From positions 992,001 to 1,056,000 of the forward strand of contig NZ_FOYT01000002.1 of NCBI RefSeq assembly GCF_900112175.1: DNA of 64,000 nt. Reading direction: 5' to 3'. The position numbers and the translations under genes are program-made. The notes under the pieces are model-generated. The model ran no database searches and was not told the DNA's origin. It saw nothing but the letters and a program-made list of their open reading frames with translations. Source of the stretch: Halogeometricum rufum. GTDB taxonomy: Archaea > Halobacteriota > Halobacteria > Halobacteriales > Haloferacaceae. Shown piece after piece: positions 46,284 through 55,076 of the stretch; position 1 is the first letter of the stretch; the number at the start of each line of letters is the position of its first letter.

Positions 46284-47732
46284 TCAGAGGTAGCCGAGGT
46301 CCGAGAGTCGGGCCTTCGTCGAGTCCGTCATCGACACCTCGCCGCCCGACTCGGCGTGTTCGAAGGAGTCGACCCACTGGTCGAGGCGGTCCGAGAGCAG
46401 ACTCGTCCGCTCGGGGTGGTCGCCCGCGCGGTTCCACGTCTCGTCGGGGTCCGCGCCGACGCGGTAGAACCACTCGCTGCCGTCGGAGGCGGTGACGTAC
46501 TTCTCGTCGGCCGTCCGGACCGCGCGGAGCGACCGGTCGAACGCCCGGACGCGTTCGGGTACCTCGCCGAACCGCGACGCCAGCGAGTCGGGCGACGGTT
46601 GCGGGCCGAGGTACTCCGCGAAGACGGCGTCGCGCGGGTCGGCGTCGGCGTCGGGGTGGAGCGACCGGGCGTGCATCTGTCGCTCGAACGCCGGGTCGTC
46701 GATGCCGGCCGCGTCGAGAAGCGTCGGCGCGAGGTCGAGCGTCTGAACGAGGTCGTCGCGCCGACCGCCGTCGAACGGGCCGCCGCGGGCGACCATCGGC
46801 ACGTGCAACAGCGTGTCGTACAGGTTGTACTGGTGGCCGAAGAAGCCGTGGTCGCCGATGTTCTCGCCGTGGTCGCCGAGGGCGACGAACACGGTGTCCT
46901 CCCACTCGCCGGCGGCGACGAGCGACTCGCGGAGGCGGGCCAGTTGGTCGTCGAGGTAGGCGAGCGACCCGCGATAGAGTCCGCGGAGCGCCTCGAACTC
47001 GCGGTCGTTCAGCGCGTACTCGCCCACGTCGTACGCTCTGGGGTCCTGTCGGAGCGTCGTCGCCTCGTCGTAGGAGGTGTCGGGCGGGAGGTACGGTTCG
47101 GCGTACTCCCGCGGCGGGCGGTACTCGGCGTGGGGTTCGATGAAGTTCAGAAAGCAGAAGAACGGCGTCTCGTCGTCGCGGTCGGAGAGCCACGAGTCCA
47201 CCCACGACGTCGCCCGTTCGGCGCCGTCGCCGGCCGCGAACTCGTCGTAGACCAGGTTCGCCGCGTTGACGAGTGGGTTGCCGTCGAACAGTCTGTCGCC
47301 CGCGGCGCGCAGTTTCTCCATCGGATGCTCGGCCCGGGTGACGGTCCCGAGGTCGGTGTCCGACTGGACGTACTGCCAGCCCTTCCGGAGCGTGTCGAAC
47401 CCGCGGCCGAAGCCGAACTCCTCGGTCACCCACGTGTTGTTCGAGACGCCGACCGTCTCGTAGCCGGCGGCGGAGAACGCCTCCGCCAGCGTGCGGGGCG
47501 AGTCGTCGAGATACGTGTGGTCGCCGTGCGCACCGTGCTGTGAGGGGTACGTGCCGGTGAACAGCGAGGCGTGCGAGGGGAGCGTCCACGGCGCGGGCGA
47601 GAACGCGTTCGTGAACTCCGTCCCGTCGGCGGCGACGTCGGCCAGCGTCGGCATCGGCGACGAAGAGGCGGGAACCGTGTCGCGGGCGCGAACCGTGTCG
47701 AGGACGGTGAGGACGACGTTCGGACGACTCAT
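46284..47732 (-). CDS. Sulfatase-like hydrolase with Thr at the nucleophile position
   Basis: A 482-residue alkaline-phosphatase-superfamily protein. The active-site segment reads SPAPWTLPSHASLFTGTYPSQHG: the CxPSR motif is replaced by T-L-P-S-H with Thr50, so formylglycine cannot form. Other metal ligands are present (LDTVRARD, ALGDHGENIGDHG). Haloarchaeal members of this type may be phosphatases or transferases acting on lipids or sugars. The start is 47732; a TTG at 47795 would extend it. It is 28 bases from the end of the other sulfatase-like gene, suggesting recruitment of related enzymes side by side. Confidence 0.83.
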   Translation of the reverse strand: MSRPNVVLTVLDTVRARDTVPASSSPMPTLADVAADGTEFTNAFSPAPWTLPSHASLFTGTYPSQHGAHGDHTYLDDSPRTLAEAFSAAGYETVGVSNNTWVTEEFGFGRGFDTLRKGWQYVQSDTDLGTVTRAEHPMEKLRAAGDRLFDGNPLVNAANLVYDEFAAGDGAERATSWVDSWLSDRDDETPFFCFLNFIEPHAEYRPPREYAEPYLPPDTSYDEATTLRQDPRAYDVGEYALNDREFEALRGLYRGSLAYLDDQLARLRESLVAAGEWEDTVFVALGDHGENIGDHGFFGHQYNLYDTLLHVPMVARGGPFDGGRRDDLVQTLDLAPTLLDAAGIDDPAFERQMHARSLHPDADADPRDAVFAEYLGPQPSPDSLASRFGEVPERVRAFDRSLRAVRTADEKYVTASDGSEWFYRVGADPDETWNRAGDHPERTSLLSDRLDQWVDSFEHAESGGEVSMTDSTKARLSDLGYL

Positions 47733-47842
47733 CGCCGCACCTCCGTCCGACGCGTCGTTCCGGCCGCATCGCGACGACCGGGGCGTATCTTCCAAGCACT
47801 CATAGTGAGAAAATTACGCCCGCATCGTTTCATGGTTCGGGC

Positions 47843-47850
47843 TGTATATA
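47843..47850. promoter_or_regulatory. TATA-like element between truA and the sulfatase-like gene
   Basis: tgtatata is near-symmetrical and could serve both directions. For truA it gives transcription near 47876 and a leader of about 28 bases to the GTG at 47904. It also argues against the in-frame ATG at 47832, which lies upstream of the element. Confidence 0.5.
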
Positions 47851-47903
47851 CCGCGGCGCGTCGAACCGCGGGCGATAAGTCCGAACGGCGACGAGGGCCA
47901 CTC

Positions 47904-48764
47904 GTGCGCGCCTTCCGACTCGCCTACGACGGCCGGCCGTTCTACGGCTACCAGCGCCAGCCGTCGGTTCCGACGGTCGAAGACGCCCTGTTCGACGGCC
48001 TCCGCGCCCTCGGCGTCCTCGACGAGGAGGCGCGAAAGCCCGCGGGCTACGCCGCCGCCGGACGGACCGACGCCGGGGTGTCCGCCGTCGCGCAGACCGT
48101 CGCGTTCGACTGTCCCGACTGGTGTACGCCGCGGGCACTGAACGCCGAGTTGCCCGCGAGCGTCCGGGCGTGGGCCGCCGCCGACGTGTCCGAGGCGTTC
48201 CACGCGACGCACCACGCCGTCGAACGCGCCTACGTCTACGACCTGTACGCGCCGGCGGCGGACGCGTCGCTGGCGCGGGCGGCCGCCGACGCCCTCTCGG
48301 GCGAACACGACTTCCACAACCTCACGAGCGACGACCGCGGGACGGTCAGAGACCTCTCCGTGCGCGTCGAACCCGACGGCGAGTTCCTCGTCCTCTCCGT
48401 CTCGGCCGGTGGCTTCCCGTACAACCTGGTCCGTCGCCTCGCCAGCCTCGTCCACGCCGTCGCCGCCGGCGACCGGTCGCTCTCGGACGTGGAGACGATT
48501 CTCGGCCCCGACCCGGTGACGGGCCCCGAGGGCGTCCCGGCGGCCCCGCCGGAGCCACTCGTCCTCGAAGGCGTCGTCTACCCCGAGGTGACGTTCGAAC
48601 GCGACCCGCAAGCCGTCGAGAGCGCGGCGAACGTCTTCGAGCGACGGCGACGGAACGGCCTCGTCCGCGCCCGCGTGGCCGGGCGCGTCCGGCGCGGCGT
48701 CGAGGGGGCGTCCGACGGGAGCGGTGGCGGCGAGAGCGCGGCCGGCGGGACCGGCGAGCTATAG
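47904..48764 (+). CDS. truA: tRNA pseudouridine synthase A
   Basis: A 286-residue enzyme that converts uridines 38-40 of the tRNA anticodon stem to pseudouridine. The catalytic Asp56 lies in AAGRTDAGVSA, with FRLAYDGRPFYGYQRQP before it and ALSGEHDFHNLTSDDRGTVRD and FPYNLVRRLASLV after. A Gly/Ser-rich acidic tail (GASDGSGGGESAAGG) is disordered. The GTG at 47904 is used because it starts the conserved RAFRLAYDG and lies after the TATA element. Confidence 0.93.
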   Translation: MRAFRLAYDGRPFYGYQRQPSVPTVEDALFDGLRALGVLDEEARKPAGYAAAGRTDAGVSAVAQTVAFDCPDWCTPRALNAELPASVRAWAAADVSEAFHATHHAVERAYVYDLYAPAADASLARAAADALSGEHDFHNLTSDDRGTVRDLSVRVEPDGEFLVLSVSAGGFPYNLVRRLASLVHAVAAGDRSLSDVETILGPDPVTGPEGVPAAPPEPLVLEGVVYPEVTFERDPQAVESAANVFERRRRNGLVRARVAGRVRRGVEGASDGSGGGESAAGGTGEL

Positions 48765-48839
48765 ACTCTCGGTAGCCGAACGGAGGCGAACACAGCCCTC
48801 ATAGCAACCTCTTGGTCGCCGCGGACGGGACGGGCGGGT

Positions 48840-49487
48840 ATGAGCTACGACGCGGTCATCGTCGACAACGACGGCGTCCTGACGAAACCGACGCCGACGA
48901 ACGTCCACCGGGCCGCGGTGCGCGCCGCGTTCTCCGAGTTCGGGGTCGAACCGACCACGGAGGGCGTCGACGGCGTCGTCCACGGGAGTCTCACGCACGT
49001 CCGGCGCGTCTGCGAGGTGCACGGCGTCGACTACGAGGAGTTCTGGCCCCGCCACGAGGCGAACGCCGCCGCCGCGCAGGCCGCCGCCATCGAACGCGGC
49101 GAGAAGACCCTGTACGACGACGTCTCCGCCCTCGTGGACCTCGACCGGACGCTGGCGCTGGTGAGCAACAACCAGCACGAGACGGTCGAGACGATTCTGG
49201 AGGCGTTCGAACTGGACAGCCTGTTCGAGGTGGCGTACGGCCGCGACCCGACGGTGGAGGGCTACCGGAACCGCAAGCCGTCGCCGCACTACCTCGAACG
49301 CGCCATCGACGAACTCGACGCGGAACGCGTCCTCTACGTCGGCGACAGTAACGTGGACGTGCTCGCCGCGAGTCGCGCCGGTGCCGACTCCGCGTTCGTC
49401 CGTCGCCCCCACCGAGAGGACTACCGACTGGCCGGCGACCCGACGTACGAGGTGCAGTCGCTCGCCGACGTCGCCTCGCTCTGCTGA
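48840..49487 (+). CDS. HAD-superfamily hydrolase
   Basis: A 215-residue phosphatase-like enzyme. HAD motif I is VIVDNDGVL (Asp10 and Asp12 in ids D-N-D), motif II is Ser/Thr in LALVSNNQ, motif III Lys in RKPSP, and motif IV is VLYVGDSNVDVLAA. A helical cap lies between residues 16 and 90. The first motif has Asn between the two Asp residues. It probably dephosphorylates a small metabolite (phosphoglycolate-like). The ATG at 48840 is the clear start. Confidence 0.9.
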   Translation: MSYDAVIVDNDGVLTKPTPTNVHRAAVRAAFSEFGVEPTTEGVDGVVHGSLTHVRRVCEVHGVDYEEFWPRHEANAAAAQAAAIERGEKTLYDDVSALVDLDRTLALVSNNQHETVETILEAFELDSLFEVAYGRDPTVEGYRNRKPSPHYLERAIDELDAERVLYVGDSNVDVLAASRAGADSAFVRRPHREDYRLAGDPTYEVQSLADVASLC

Positions 49488-49554
49488 GCCGTCCCCCCGA
49501 CCAAGACGTACAGAATCGGCTACACTTTTGTCGGCCGTCGGCGAACCGGGCGGT

Positions 49555-49788
49555 ATGGCCCTCCTCGAATCCGCCACGCGGACGCACCGCGACTTCGCGT
49601 ACCACGTCACCGTCGGCGCCGGCATCTTCGCGCTCGTCTCCGGCGTGGGGTCGGTCGTCGGCGCGTCGCTCGGTGGGGGCGGAATCGTCGTCGCCCTCGT
49701 CGCGACGCTGCTCGGCGTCTACCTCGGCAGTCTGGAAGTCGCCGTCGCCGTCGAACTCGTCGTCGAAGCCGCGGGTGAGGCGCGGTGA
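49555..49788 (+). CDS. Small membrane protein, first of a coupled pair
   Basis: A 77-residue protein with two hydrophobic segments (about residues 22-41 and 43-60: GIVVALVATLLGVYLGSL). Its last codons overlap the GTG of the next gene by four bases (GTGA), so the two are translated together. The pair probably forms a membrane complex. No family is recognised. Confidence 0.7.
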   Translation: MALLESATRTHRDFAYHVTVGAGIFALVSGVGSVVGASLGGGGIVVALVATLLGVYLGSLEVAVAVELVVEAAGEAR

Positions 49789-50087
49789 GCGACGACTCGC
49801 CCGCGGACGCGCCGACAGGAGACGCACCGACAGGAGACGCGCCGACAGGAGCCGCCGCCCGCGAACCGGTCGTCTCGGAGTCGGCCGTCAGGGGCGGCGC
49901 GTACCACCTCACCGCCGCGTTCGTCGTGTTCGCGGTCGGTCAGTTCGTCGCCGGCCGAATCGCCGAGGCCGTGAGCATCCTCGATTTGGGCGTCCTCGCG
50001 TACGCCCTCGTCCTCGTCCCGGCCGTCTACCTCGCCGCGCGGCAGTTCCTCCGCGGCGTCGCTCTCGTCGTCGCCGACGTTCGGTAG
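49785..50087 (+). CDS. Small membrane protein, second of a coupled pair
   Basis: A 100-residue protein starting with GTG. The N-terminus is an acidic linker made of three DAPTG repeats, encoded by near-perfect 15-base tandem repeats (about 49809-49853). Two membrane segments follow (AYHLTAAFVVFAVGQFVAG and ILDLGVLAYALVLVPAVYLAA). It is coupled to the preceding small membrane protein. Unassigned. Confidence 0.7.
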   Translation: MSDDSPADAPTGDAPTGDAPTGAAAREPVVSESAVRGGAYHLTAAFVVFAVGQFVAGRIAEAVSILDLGVLAYALVLVPAVYLAARQFLRGVALVVADVR

Positions 50088-50100
50088 CCGTCCCGGCGAG

Positions 50101-51444
50101 TCACTCCCACGCGCCGGGCCAGAGGTCCGCCGCGCGCATCCCCGTCTCGAAGTCGGCCGCGCGGAACGCGGCGGCGAGTTCGTCGGCCGCGAGGCGCGGA
50201 ATCTCCTCAGTCTCGGCGAGTTCGCGGACGAGAAGCGCGGTCAGCATCGCGTGTTCGCGGACGTTCCGGTCGTCCACCTTGTCCCGCGTGTCGGCGTGAG
50301 TGTGTCCCCACCCGCGCCCGCGTTCGCCGCTGTCGCTGTGCAGTTGCACGGCGGGGACGCCCGCGCGGACGAACGGCCACTGGTCGCTGAACGGGTGCGG
50401 TTCCGTCTCCGTCTGGATTGGGTGTCGCGTCTCGTCGGCGACGCGTTCGGCCGCCGCCGCCGTCGCCTCGGAGGTGTGCGCCATCGCGACCAAGTCCCGG
50501 TATCGTCCCGCGCCGTCCACGTTCACGACGGCCTTCAGTCGGTCGTGGTCGAGTTCCTCGGCGAGGCGTTCGGCCCCGGTCAGTCCCGTCTCCTCGCAAC
50601 CGACGCCCGCGACGCGGACGCCGACGGGCAGGTCCACCTGCGAGAGGATGCGCGCCGCGGTGACGACGACGGCGATGCCGCACCCGTTGTCGAGGGCTCC
50701 CTCCGCGATGTCGTGGGCGTCGTAGTGGGCGAGGAGGAGAATCTCCTCGTCGGTGTCGGGGCCGAGGCGGCCGACGACGTTCTGGCTCTCGCCGGGCGTC
50801 GTCTCGGCGTCCACCGTCAGATGCGCCTCCACTCCCTCGTCGGCGTAGTCGGTCAACCACGCGCCGGCCTCCTTGCTCACGCCGACGGCGGGGGCGGCGG
50901 CCTCCTCGCCGAACTTCAGCGACCCCGTGGGCGGGAGTTGCCCGGGGACGTGGTTGACGAAGACGAACGCCTCCGCGCCGGCGTCGACGGCGTAGCCGAA
51001 CTTCTCCATCCGGTGGACGAACCGCCCGCCCGGCGGCGTCGTCGTGGAGGCGACGGCTATCTTGCCCGCCACGTCGTGGTCGTCTATCTCGTCCGGCGTC
51101 CCGTGGCCCACGGAGACGAGTTCCCCCGTCGCGTCGCCGGCCGGCGAGTACGGGAGCGCGACGGTTTCGAACGCCCTGTCGTCGGCTTCGACGGTGAGTT
51201 CCGACGACCCGCGGGTCCACGCCTGCATCTCGAACGACTCCTCGCGCACGTCGCGGACGCCGGCGTCGCCGAAGGCGTCGGCGACGAGTTCGGCCGCGCG
51301 GCGTTCGCCGTCGCTACCGCCCATCCGATTGCCGATGCGCGTCAGTCGCGTCAGAAACTCCCACGGTTCGTCGTCGGTCCACACTCGTCCGAGTGCGGCG
51401 TCCATCCGTCCGTCGTCGGCCGTCTCCGTGTCGTGGTCGTCCAT
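50101..51444 (-). CDS. M28-family zinc metallopeptidase
   Basis: A 447-residue peptidase. An insert (PA-like) domain spans about residues 90-230. Two-zinc ligands are His and Asp in LLAHYDAHDIAEGALDNGCG, the Glu pair in GCEETGLTG, Asp in VNVDGAGR and a later His in QLHSDSGERG. Aminopeptidase or carboxypeptidase activity is expected. No signal peptide is present. The start ATG at 51444 excludes an Arg-rich N-terminal extension of the open frame. Confidence 0.9.
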   Translation of the reverse strand: MDDHDTETADDGRMDAALGRVWTDDEPWEFLTRLTRIGNRMGGSDGERRAAELVADAFGDAGVRDVREESFEMQAWTRGSSELTVEADDRAFETVALPYSPAGDATGELVSVGHGTPDEIDDHDVAGKIAVASTTTPPGGRFVHRMEKFGYAVDAGAEAFVFVNHVPGQLPPTGSLKFGEEAAAPAVGVSKEAGAWLTDYADEGVEAHLTVDAETTPGESQNVVGRLGPDTDEEILLLAHYDAHDIAEGALDNGCGIAVVVTAARILSQVDLPVGVRVAGVGCEETGLTGAERLAEELDHDRLKAVVNVDGAGRYRDLVAMAHTSEATAAAAERVADETRHPIQTETEPHPFSDQWPFVRAGVPAVQLHSDSGERGRGWGHTHADTRDKVDDRNVREHAMLTALLVRELAETEEIPRLAADELAAAFRAADFETGMRAADLWPGAWE

Positions 51445-51575
51445 ACCACGCCGTCGGCCGAGAGGGCGAAAGAGGTTGGGAAGACGGCGGTGTGCGCCGG
51501 GAACGCGGCGTGGCGCGACGCGGACGCGGCGGAGACACCGACGGTGCGAGGCCCGACTCACGTTCGAAAGGGCCC

Positions 51576-51585
51576 TAAATTTTAA
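51576..51585 (+). promoter_or_regulatory. TATA element of the small zinc-finger gene
   Basis: taaattttaa lies 27-36 bases before the ATG at 51612, consistent with a leaderless transcript. Confidence 0.55.
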
Positions 51586-51611
51586 CCACACATACTGCAA
51601 AAAACAGTTCG

Positions 51612-51767
51612 ATGCCGACGTGTGAAAACTGCGGTTCGTTCGTAACAGCGGAGTACGTCCGCGTATTCGCCCCCGAAGAGATGGACAGCCCCCGGGTGTG
51701 TCCGAGTTGCGAAGACAAGGTCAGAGACGGGGGCGACGTTCGGGAAGCCCGCGCGACGAGACACTGA
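51612..51767 (+). CDS. 51-residue zinc-finger protein (DUF7563-like)
   Basis: A tiny protein: PTCENCGSFVTAEYVRVFAP starts it and RVCPSCEDKVRDG follows, giving two CxxC pairs spaced by 22 residues, a treble-clef or zinc-ribbon pattern. From memory it matches haloarchaeal DUF7563 (unchecked). The promoter spacing supports it as a real, leaderless gene. It may bind nucleic acid or a partner protein. It is divergent from the M28 gene. Confidence 0.75.
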   Translation: MPTCENCGSFVTAEYVRVFAPEEMDSPRVCPSCEDKVRDGGDVREARATRH

Positions 51768-52313
51768 CGGCGAAACGCTGTCGAGACGTGCGTTCTCTCG
51801 GCTCTCTCCTCGGTGGACCCCAACGACGACGCCGAACTCGCAATCGAACGCGAGCGACTGCCGGCCCCCGTTCGGGAGCGACCCAAACTGATTAGGCGTC
51901 AGTCATACGGACTCAGCACCACAAGCAGTGAGTGCGGCACGGGCGCACCGACGTTCGTGTCCCGCAACGGCCCGACGCACCCAGTCGGACCGTGTCCGAG
52001 TCGACGCCCTCGTCAGGCGTGACTCGATGGTAGGCACCCACCCACCATCCCCCCACCCCACCCCACCCCACCCGCCACCGACGCCCTGAGTCCCCGCGCG
52101 GTGGCCCGCGCGCCGTCCCCCCCACCACGGCGCGCCGGCCGCCCACTCTTTGCGACCCTCCCACCCCACCCCTCTTGCTCCAACCTCCGAGCGACGGCTT
52201 CGGAAACGATGCCGCGTCCGACCCGCAGACGGCGGCCGAACGGCGGACCGACGGCGCCCGTCGGCCGGCGAGAATTGGCAAGGCTTACCACGACACCGCC
52301 GTTCTCACGAGGT
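51768..52313. other. 546-base region without a gene, containing a C-rich quadruplex-prone tract
   Basis: No convincing ORF is seen; the open frames here are Arg- or Pro-rich shadows. Positions about 52037-52073 hold runs of four to six C separated by single A (ccccaccccacccc and so on), so the minus strand carries at least four G-runs and could form a G-quadruplex. Fragments of a promoter-like sequence (caaactgattaggc) lie near 51887. The end of the region holds the promoter of the oligoendopeptidase gene. Confidence 0.6.
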
Positions 52314-54113
52314 ATGAGTTCGGTTCCCGAACGGAGTGACATCGACTCCGAATACAAGTGGGATTTGGAGAGTATCTACGCGAGCGACGACGACTGGGAG
52401 GCGGCGTTCGAGGACGTGCAGGGACGACTCGAGGAGTTAGCCGAGTACGAGGGGCGCGTGACCGAGACGCCCGGCGGACTTCTCGAACTGCTCGAACGCC
52501 AAGAGGACATCATGCGCGACGTCTCGAAGGTGGTCAGTTACGCCAGCCTGCGGAGCGCCGAGGACACCCGAAATCAGGAGTATCAGGCGCTGCAGGCGAG
52601 AGCCGAGTCGCTCTCCTCGGAGGCGCAGTCGACGGTGAGTTTCGTCGAACCCGAACTGCAGGAACTGAGCGAGGAGGACGTCGAGTCGTTCGTCGAGGCG
52701 GAACCCGCGCTGGCCGAGTACGAACACTACTTCGACGACGTGCTTCGGATGAAGCCGCACACCCGGTCGGCCGAAGTCGAGGAACTCCTCGCGGAGTTGG
52801 GCGAAGTCGCCGGCGCGCCCAGCGACATCTACAACATGCTGTCGAACGCGGACATGACGTTCCCCACCGTCGAGAACCCCGAGGGCGAGTCCGTCGAAAT
52901 CTCGCAGGGGAACTTCACGAAACTCCAGAAGCACCCGAACCGCGAGTTCCGCCGCGAGGTGTACGAGCAGTTCTACGACGAGTGGGCGGACGTTCGCAAC
53001 AGCGTCGGCACCGCGCTGAAGAACAGCGTCAAGAAGGACGTGAAGTACGCGAAGGCGCGGAACTACGACACCGCCCGTGCGGCCGCCCTCGACGGTCCGA
53101 ACGTCCCCGTCGAGGTGTACGACACCCTCCTCGAGACGGTGCGTGACAACCTCGACTACCTCCACCGCCACGCCGAACTGAAGCGGGAAGCGCTCGACGT
53201 CGAGGAGTTGGAGATGTGGGACCTCTACATGTCGCTGACGGGCGACGAGGGGCCGGAGGTCACCTACGAGGAGGCCACGGAGTACATCGTCGAAGCCGTC
53301 GCCCCCCTCGGCGAGGAGTACCAGTCCCGCGTCGCGGAGGGCCTGGAGAACCGCTGGGTCGACGTGTACGAGAACCGCGGGAAGCGCGCCGGCGCGTTCT
53401 CCGCCGGCACGTACGACACCCAGCCGTTCATCATGATGAACTATCAGGACGACATCGCGAGCATGTTCACGCTCGCTCACGAACTCGGCCACTCCCTGCA
53501 CTCCGAACTGGCGAAGGACGAACAGCCGTGGCACTACGCCGACTACACCATCTTCGTCGCCGAAGTCGCCTCCACGGTGAACGAGACGCTCCTCACCCAC
53601 CACCTGCTCGAGAACGTCGAGGACGAGGCGTTGCGGACCCACGTCCTCGACGAGTACCTCGAACGCTTCCGCTCGACGCTGTACCGCCAGACGATGTTCG
53701 CCGACTTCGAACACCAGATTCACACCGTAAGCGAAGACGGCGGCGCACTCACGCCCGACCGGTTCGACGACCTGTACGGCGACCTGAAACAGGAGTTCTA
53801 CGCGCCCGCGAACGTGGACGACCGAATCGCTCGCGAGTGGATGCGTATTCCTCATTTCTACTACAACTACTACGTCTACCAGTACTCGACGGGCATCTCA
53901 GCCGCCGTCGCCATCGTCGAACGCATCCTGAACGACGGAGAGGAGGCAGCCGCGGACTACCGCGAGGCACTCGCCCTCGGCGGGTCGGCCTACCCGATAG
54001 ACGTGCTGGAGACGGCGGGCGTCGACATGGCGTCGCCCGACCCCATCGAGTCCGCCCTCGGCGTCTACGGCGACTACCTCGACGAGATAGCCGACCTGCT
54101 TGACCTCGAATAG
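52314..54113 (+). CDS. pepF: Oligoendopeptidase F (M3 family)
   Basis: A 599-residue cytoplasmic zinc peptidase that degrades short peptides (about 5-20 residues). The N-terminal helical region spans about residues 1-200. Zinc-binding HELGH is at 389-393 (LAHELGHSLHSEL), with the third ligand Glu in FVAEVASTVNETLL. HFYYNYYVYQYSTG near the C-terminus is the substrate-binding Tyr/His loop. The length matches PepF. The ATG at 52314 starts MSSVPERSDIDSEYKWDLE, typical of the family. Confidence 0.95.
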   Translation: MSSVPERSDIDSEYKWDLESIYASDDDWEAAFEDVQGRLEELAEYEGRVTETPGGLLELLERQEDIMRDVSKVVSYASLRSAEDTRNQEYQALQARAESLSSEAQSTVSFVEPELQELSEEDVESFVEAEPALAEYEHYFDDVLRMKPHTRSAEVEELLAELGEVAGAPSDIYNMLSNADMTFPTVENPEGESVEISQGNFTKLQKHPNREFRREVYEQFYDEWADVRNSVGTALKNSVKKDVKYAKARNYDTARAAALDGPNVPVEVYDTLLETVRDNLDYLHRHAELKREALDVEELEMWDLYMSLTGDEGPEVTYEEATEYIVEAVAPLGEEYQSRVAEGLENRWVDVYENRGKRAGAFSAGTYDTQPFIMMNYQDDIASMFTLAHELGHSLHSELAKDEQPWHYADYTIFVAEVASTVNETLLTHHLLENVEDEALRTHVLDEYLERFRSTLYRQTMFADFEHQIHTVSEDGGALTPDRFDDLYGDLKQEFYAPANVDDRIAREWMRIPHFYYNYYVYQYSTGISAAVAIVERILNDGEEAAADYREALALGGSAYPIDVLETAGVDMASPDPIESALGVYGDYLDEIADLLDLE

Positions 54114-54131
54114 GGCGACCGGGGCGCGGCC

Positions 54132-55061
54132 TCACCGCTTCCCGCGGACCGTCGAGAACCCCGTCGATGAACCCATATCCGACCGCGAGGACGGGACCGT
54201 CGAGAACCGCGACGACCCGGCGGTAGACTGCATCCGGCCATCATCGTCGTCCTCGTCGTCTCCGAGCAACCCGTCGTCATCCTCGTCGTCGTCGTCCTCG
54301 TCGTCTCCGAGCAACTCATCGTCGTCTTCTTGCTCGTCGCCCTCGCTCGCCTCGTCGTCCGAGAACATCGCACGGAGGCGCTCGACGTGCTCTTCGAGTT
54401 CGACGAGTTCGTCGTCCTCGTCTCCCGTTCCGTCGTCGTCCGCGCCGTCCTCCTCGCCGTCGGCCGAGTCGTCGTCGGTCAACGAGTCGATGAATCCCTC
54501 GTCGTCGCCGCCCGACTCGCCGTCGTCGTCGGTCAGCGTGTCGACCAGTCCCGCGTCGTCGCCGCTCTCGCCGTCGTCTGCACCGCCGTCGGCGCTCTCG
54601 GCCGGCGCGCCGTCCGCCTCGTCCTCGTCGCCGAGGTGACCGAACTGGTCGAGGTACTCCTTCAGTTGCGCGAACCCGCCGTCGTCCTCGCTCTCTTCGC
54701 CGACGACGCGGTCCAGACGGTCGATTCGCTCCTCGTCGGAGAGGTCGGACCACGATTCGCCCATGTCGGCCAGTCGGAGGAGTCGCCGTAACTCGACTAT
54801 CGCGGCGGCGTCGGCGTCGCGAATCACCGCCGGGAGGTCCACCGGCGAGACGTCGTCCGGGACGTCGTCGAACCCGGCCGCGTCCAGCAGGTCCGCGACA
54901 GACGCCGACGAGACGGCCGACGCGAGTCGATCCGTCGACTCGCGGAGCGACTCGCGTTCCTCCTCGGGGAGCGATCCGTCCTCGCGTTCGGCGTCGGCGC
55001 TCTCAGCCGCCGTCGTGGCTTCTTCGAACGCGTCGCCGAGTTCCGTCTCCGTGTCCGTCAT
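54132..55061 (-). CDS. Very acidic protein with basic Ser-rich tail, fourth gene of the acidic operon
   Basis: A 309-residue protein with no family that I recognise. Residues about 25-120 form a helical domain (SLRESTDRLASAVSSASVADLLDAAGF, LRRLLRLADMGESWSDLSDEERIDRLDRVVG). Residues about 145-275 are low-complexity Asp/Glu/Gly tracts with repeated LLGDDEDDDDEDDDG units, interrupted by a short helix (LVELEEHVERLRAMFSDDE). The last 35 residues are basic and Ser/Thr-rich with two FSTV motifs (SSRFSTVPSSR, STGFSTVRGKR). It begins 15 bases after the preceding operon gene and converges with pepF. Confidence 0.75.
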   Translation of the reverse strand: MTDTETELGDAFEEATTAAESADAEREDGSLPEEERESLRESTDRLASAVSSASVADLLDAAGFDDVPDDVSPVDLPAVIRDADAAAIVELRRLLRLADMGESWSDLSDEERIDRLDRVVGEESEDDGGFAQLKEYLDQFGHLGDEDEADGAPAESADGGADDGESGDDAGLVDTLTDDDGESGGDDEGFIDSLTDDDSADGEEDGADDDGTGDEDDELVELEEHVERLRAMFSDDEASEGDEQEDDDELLGDDEDDDDEDDDGLLGDDEDDDDGRMQSTAGSSRFSTVPSSRSDMGSSTGFSTVRGKR

Positions 55062-55076
55062 GAGTGGCTCGGGGCG

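Noticed and set aside
47729-47803. A 24-codon ORF overlapping the start of the Thr-type sulfatase-like gene by ATGA
   Set aside because: Very basic composition and no clear promoter spacing. Could be a coupling leader, but evidence is too thin.
51813-52022. 69-codon plus-strand ORF in the gene-free region before pepF
   Set aside because: No motif, no promoter at the right distance, and a composition typical of non-coding frames.
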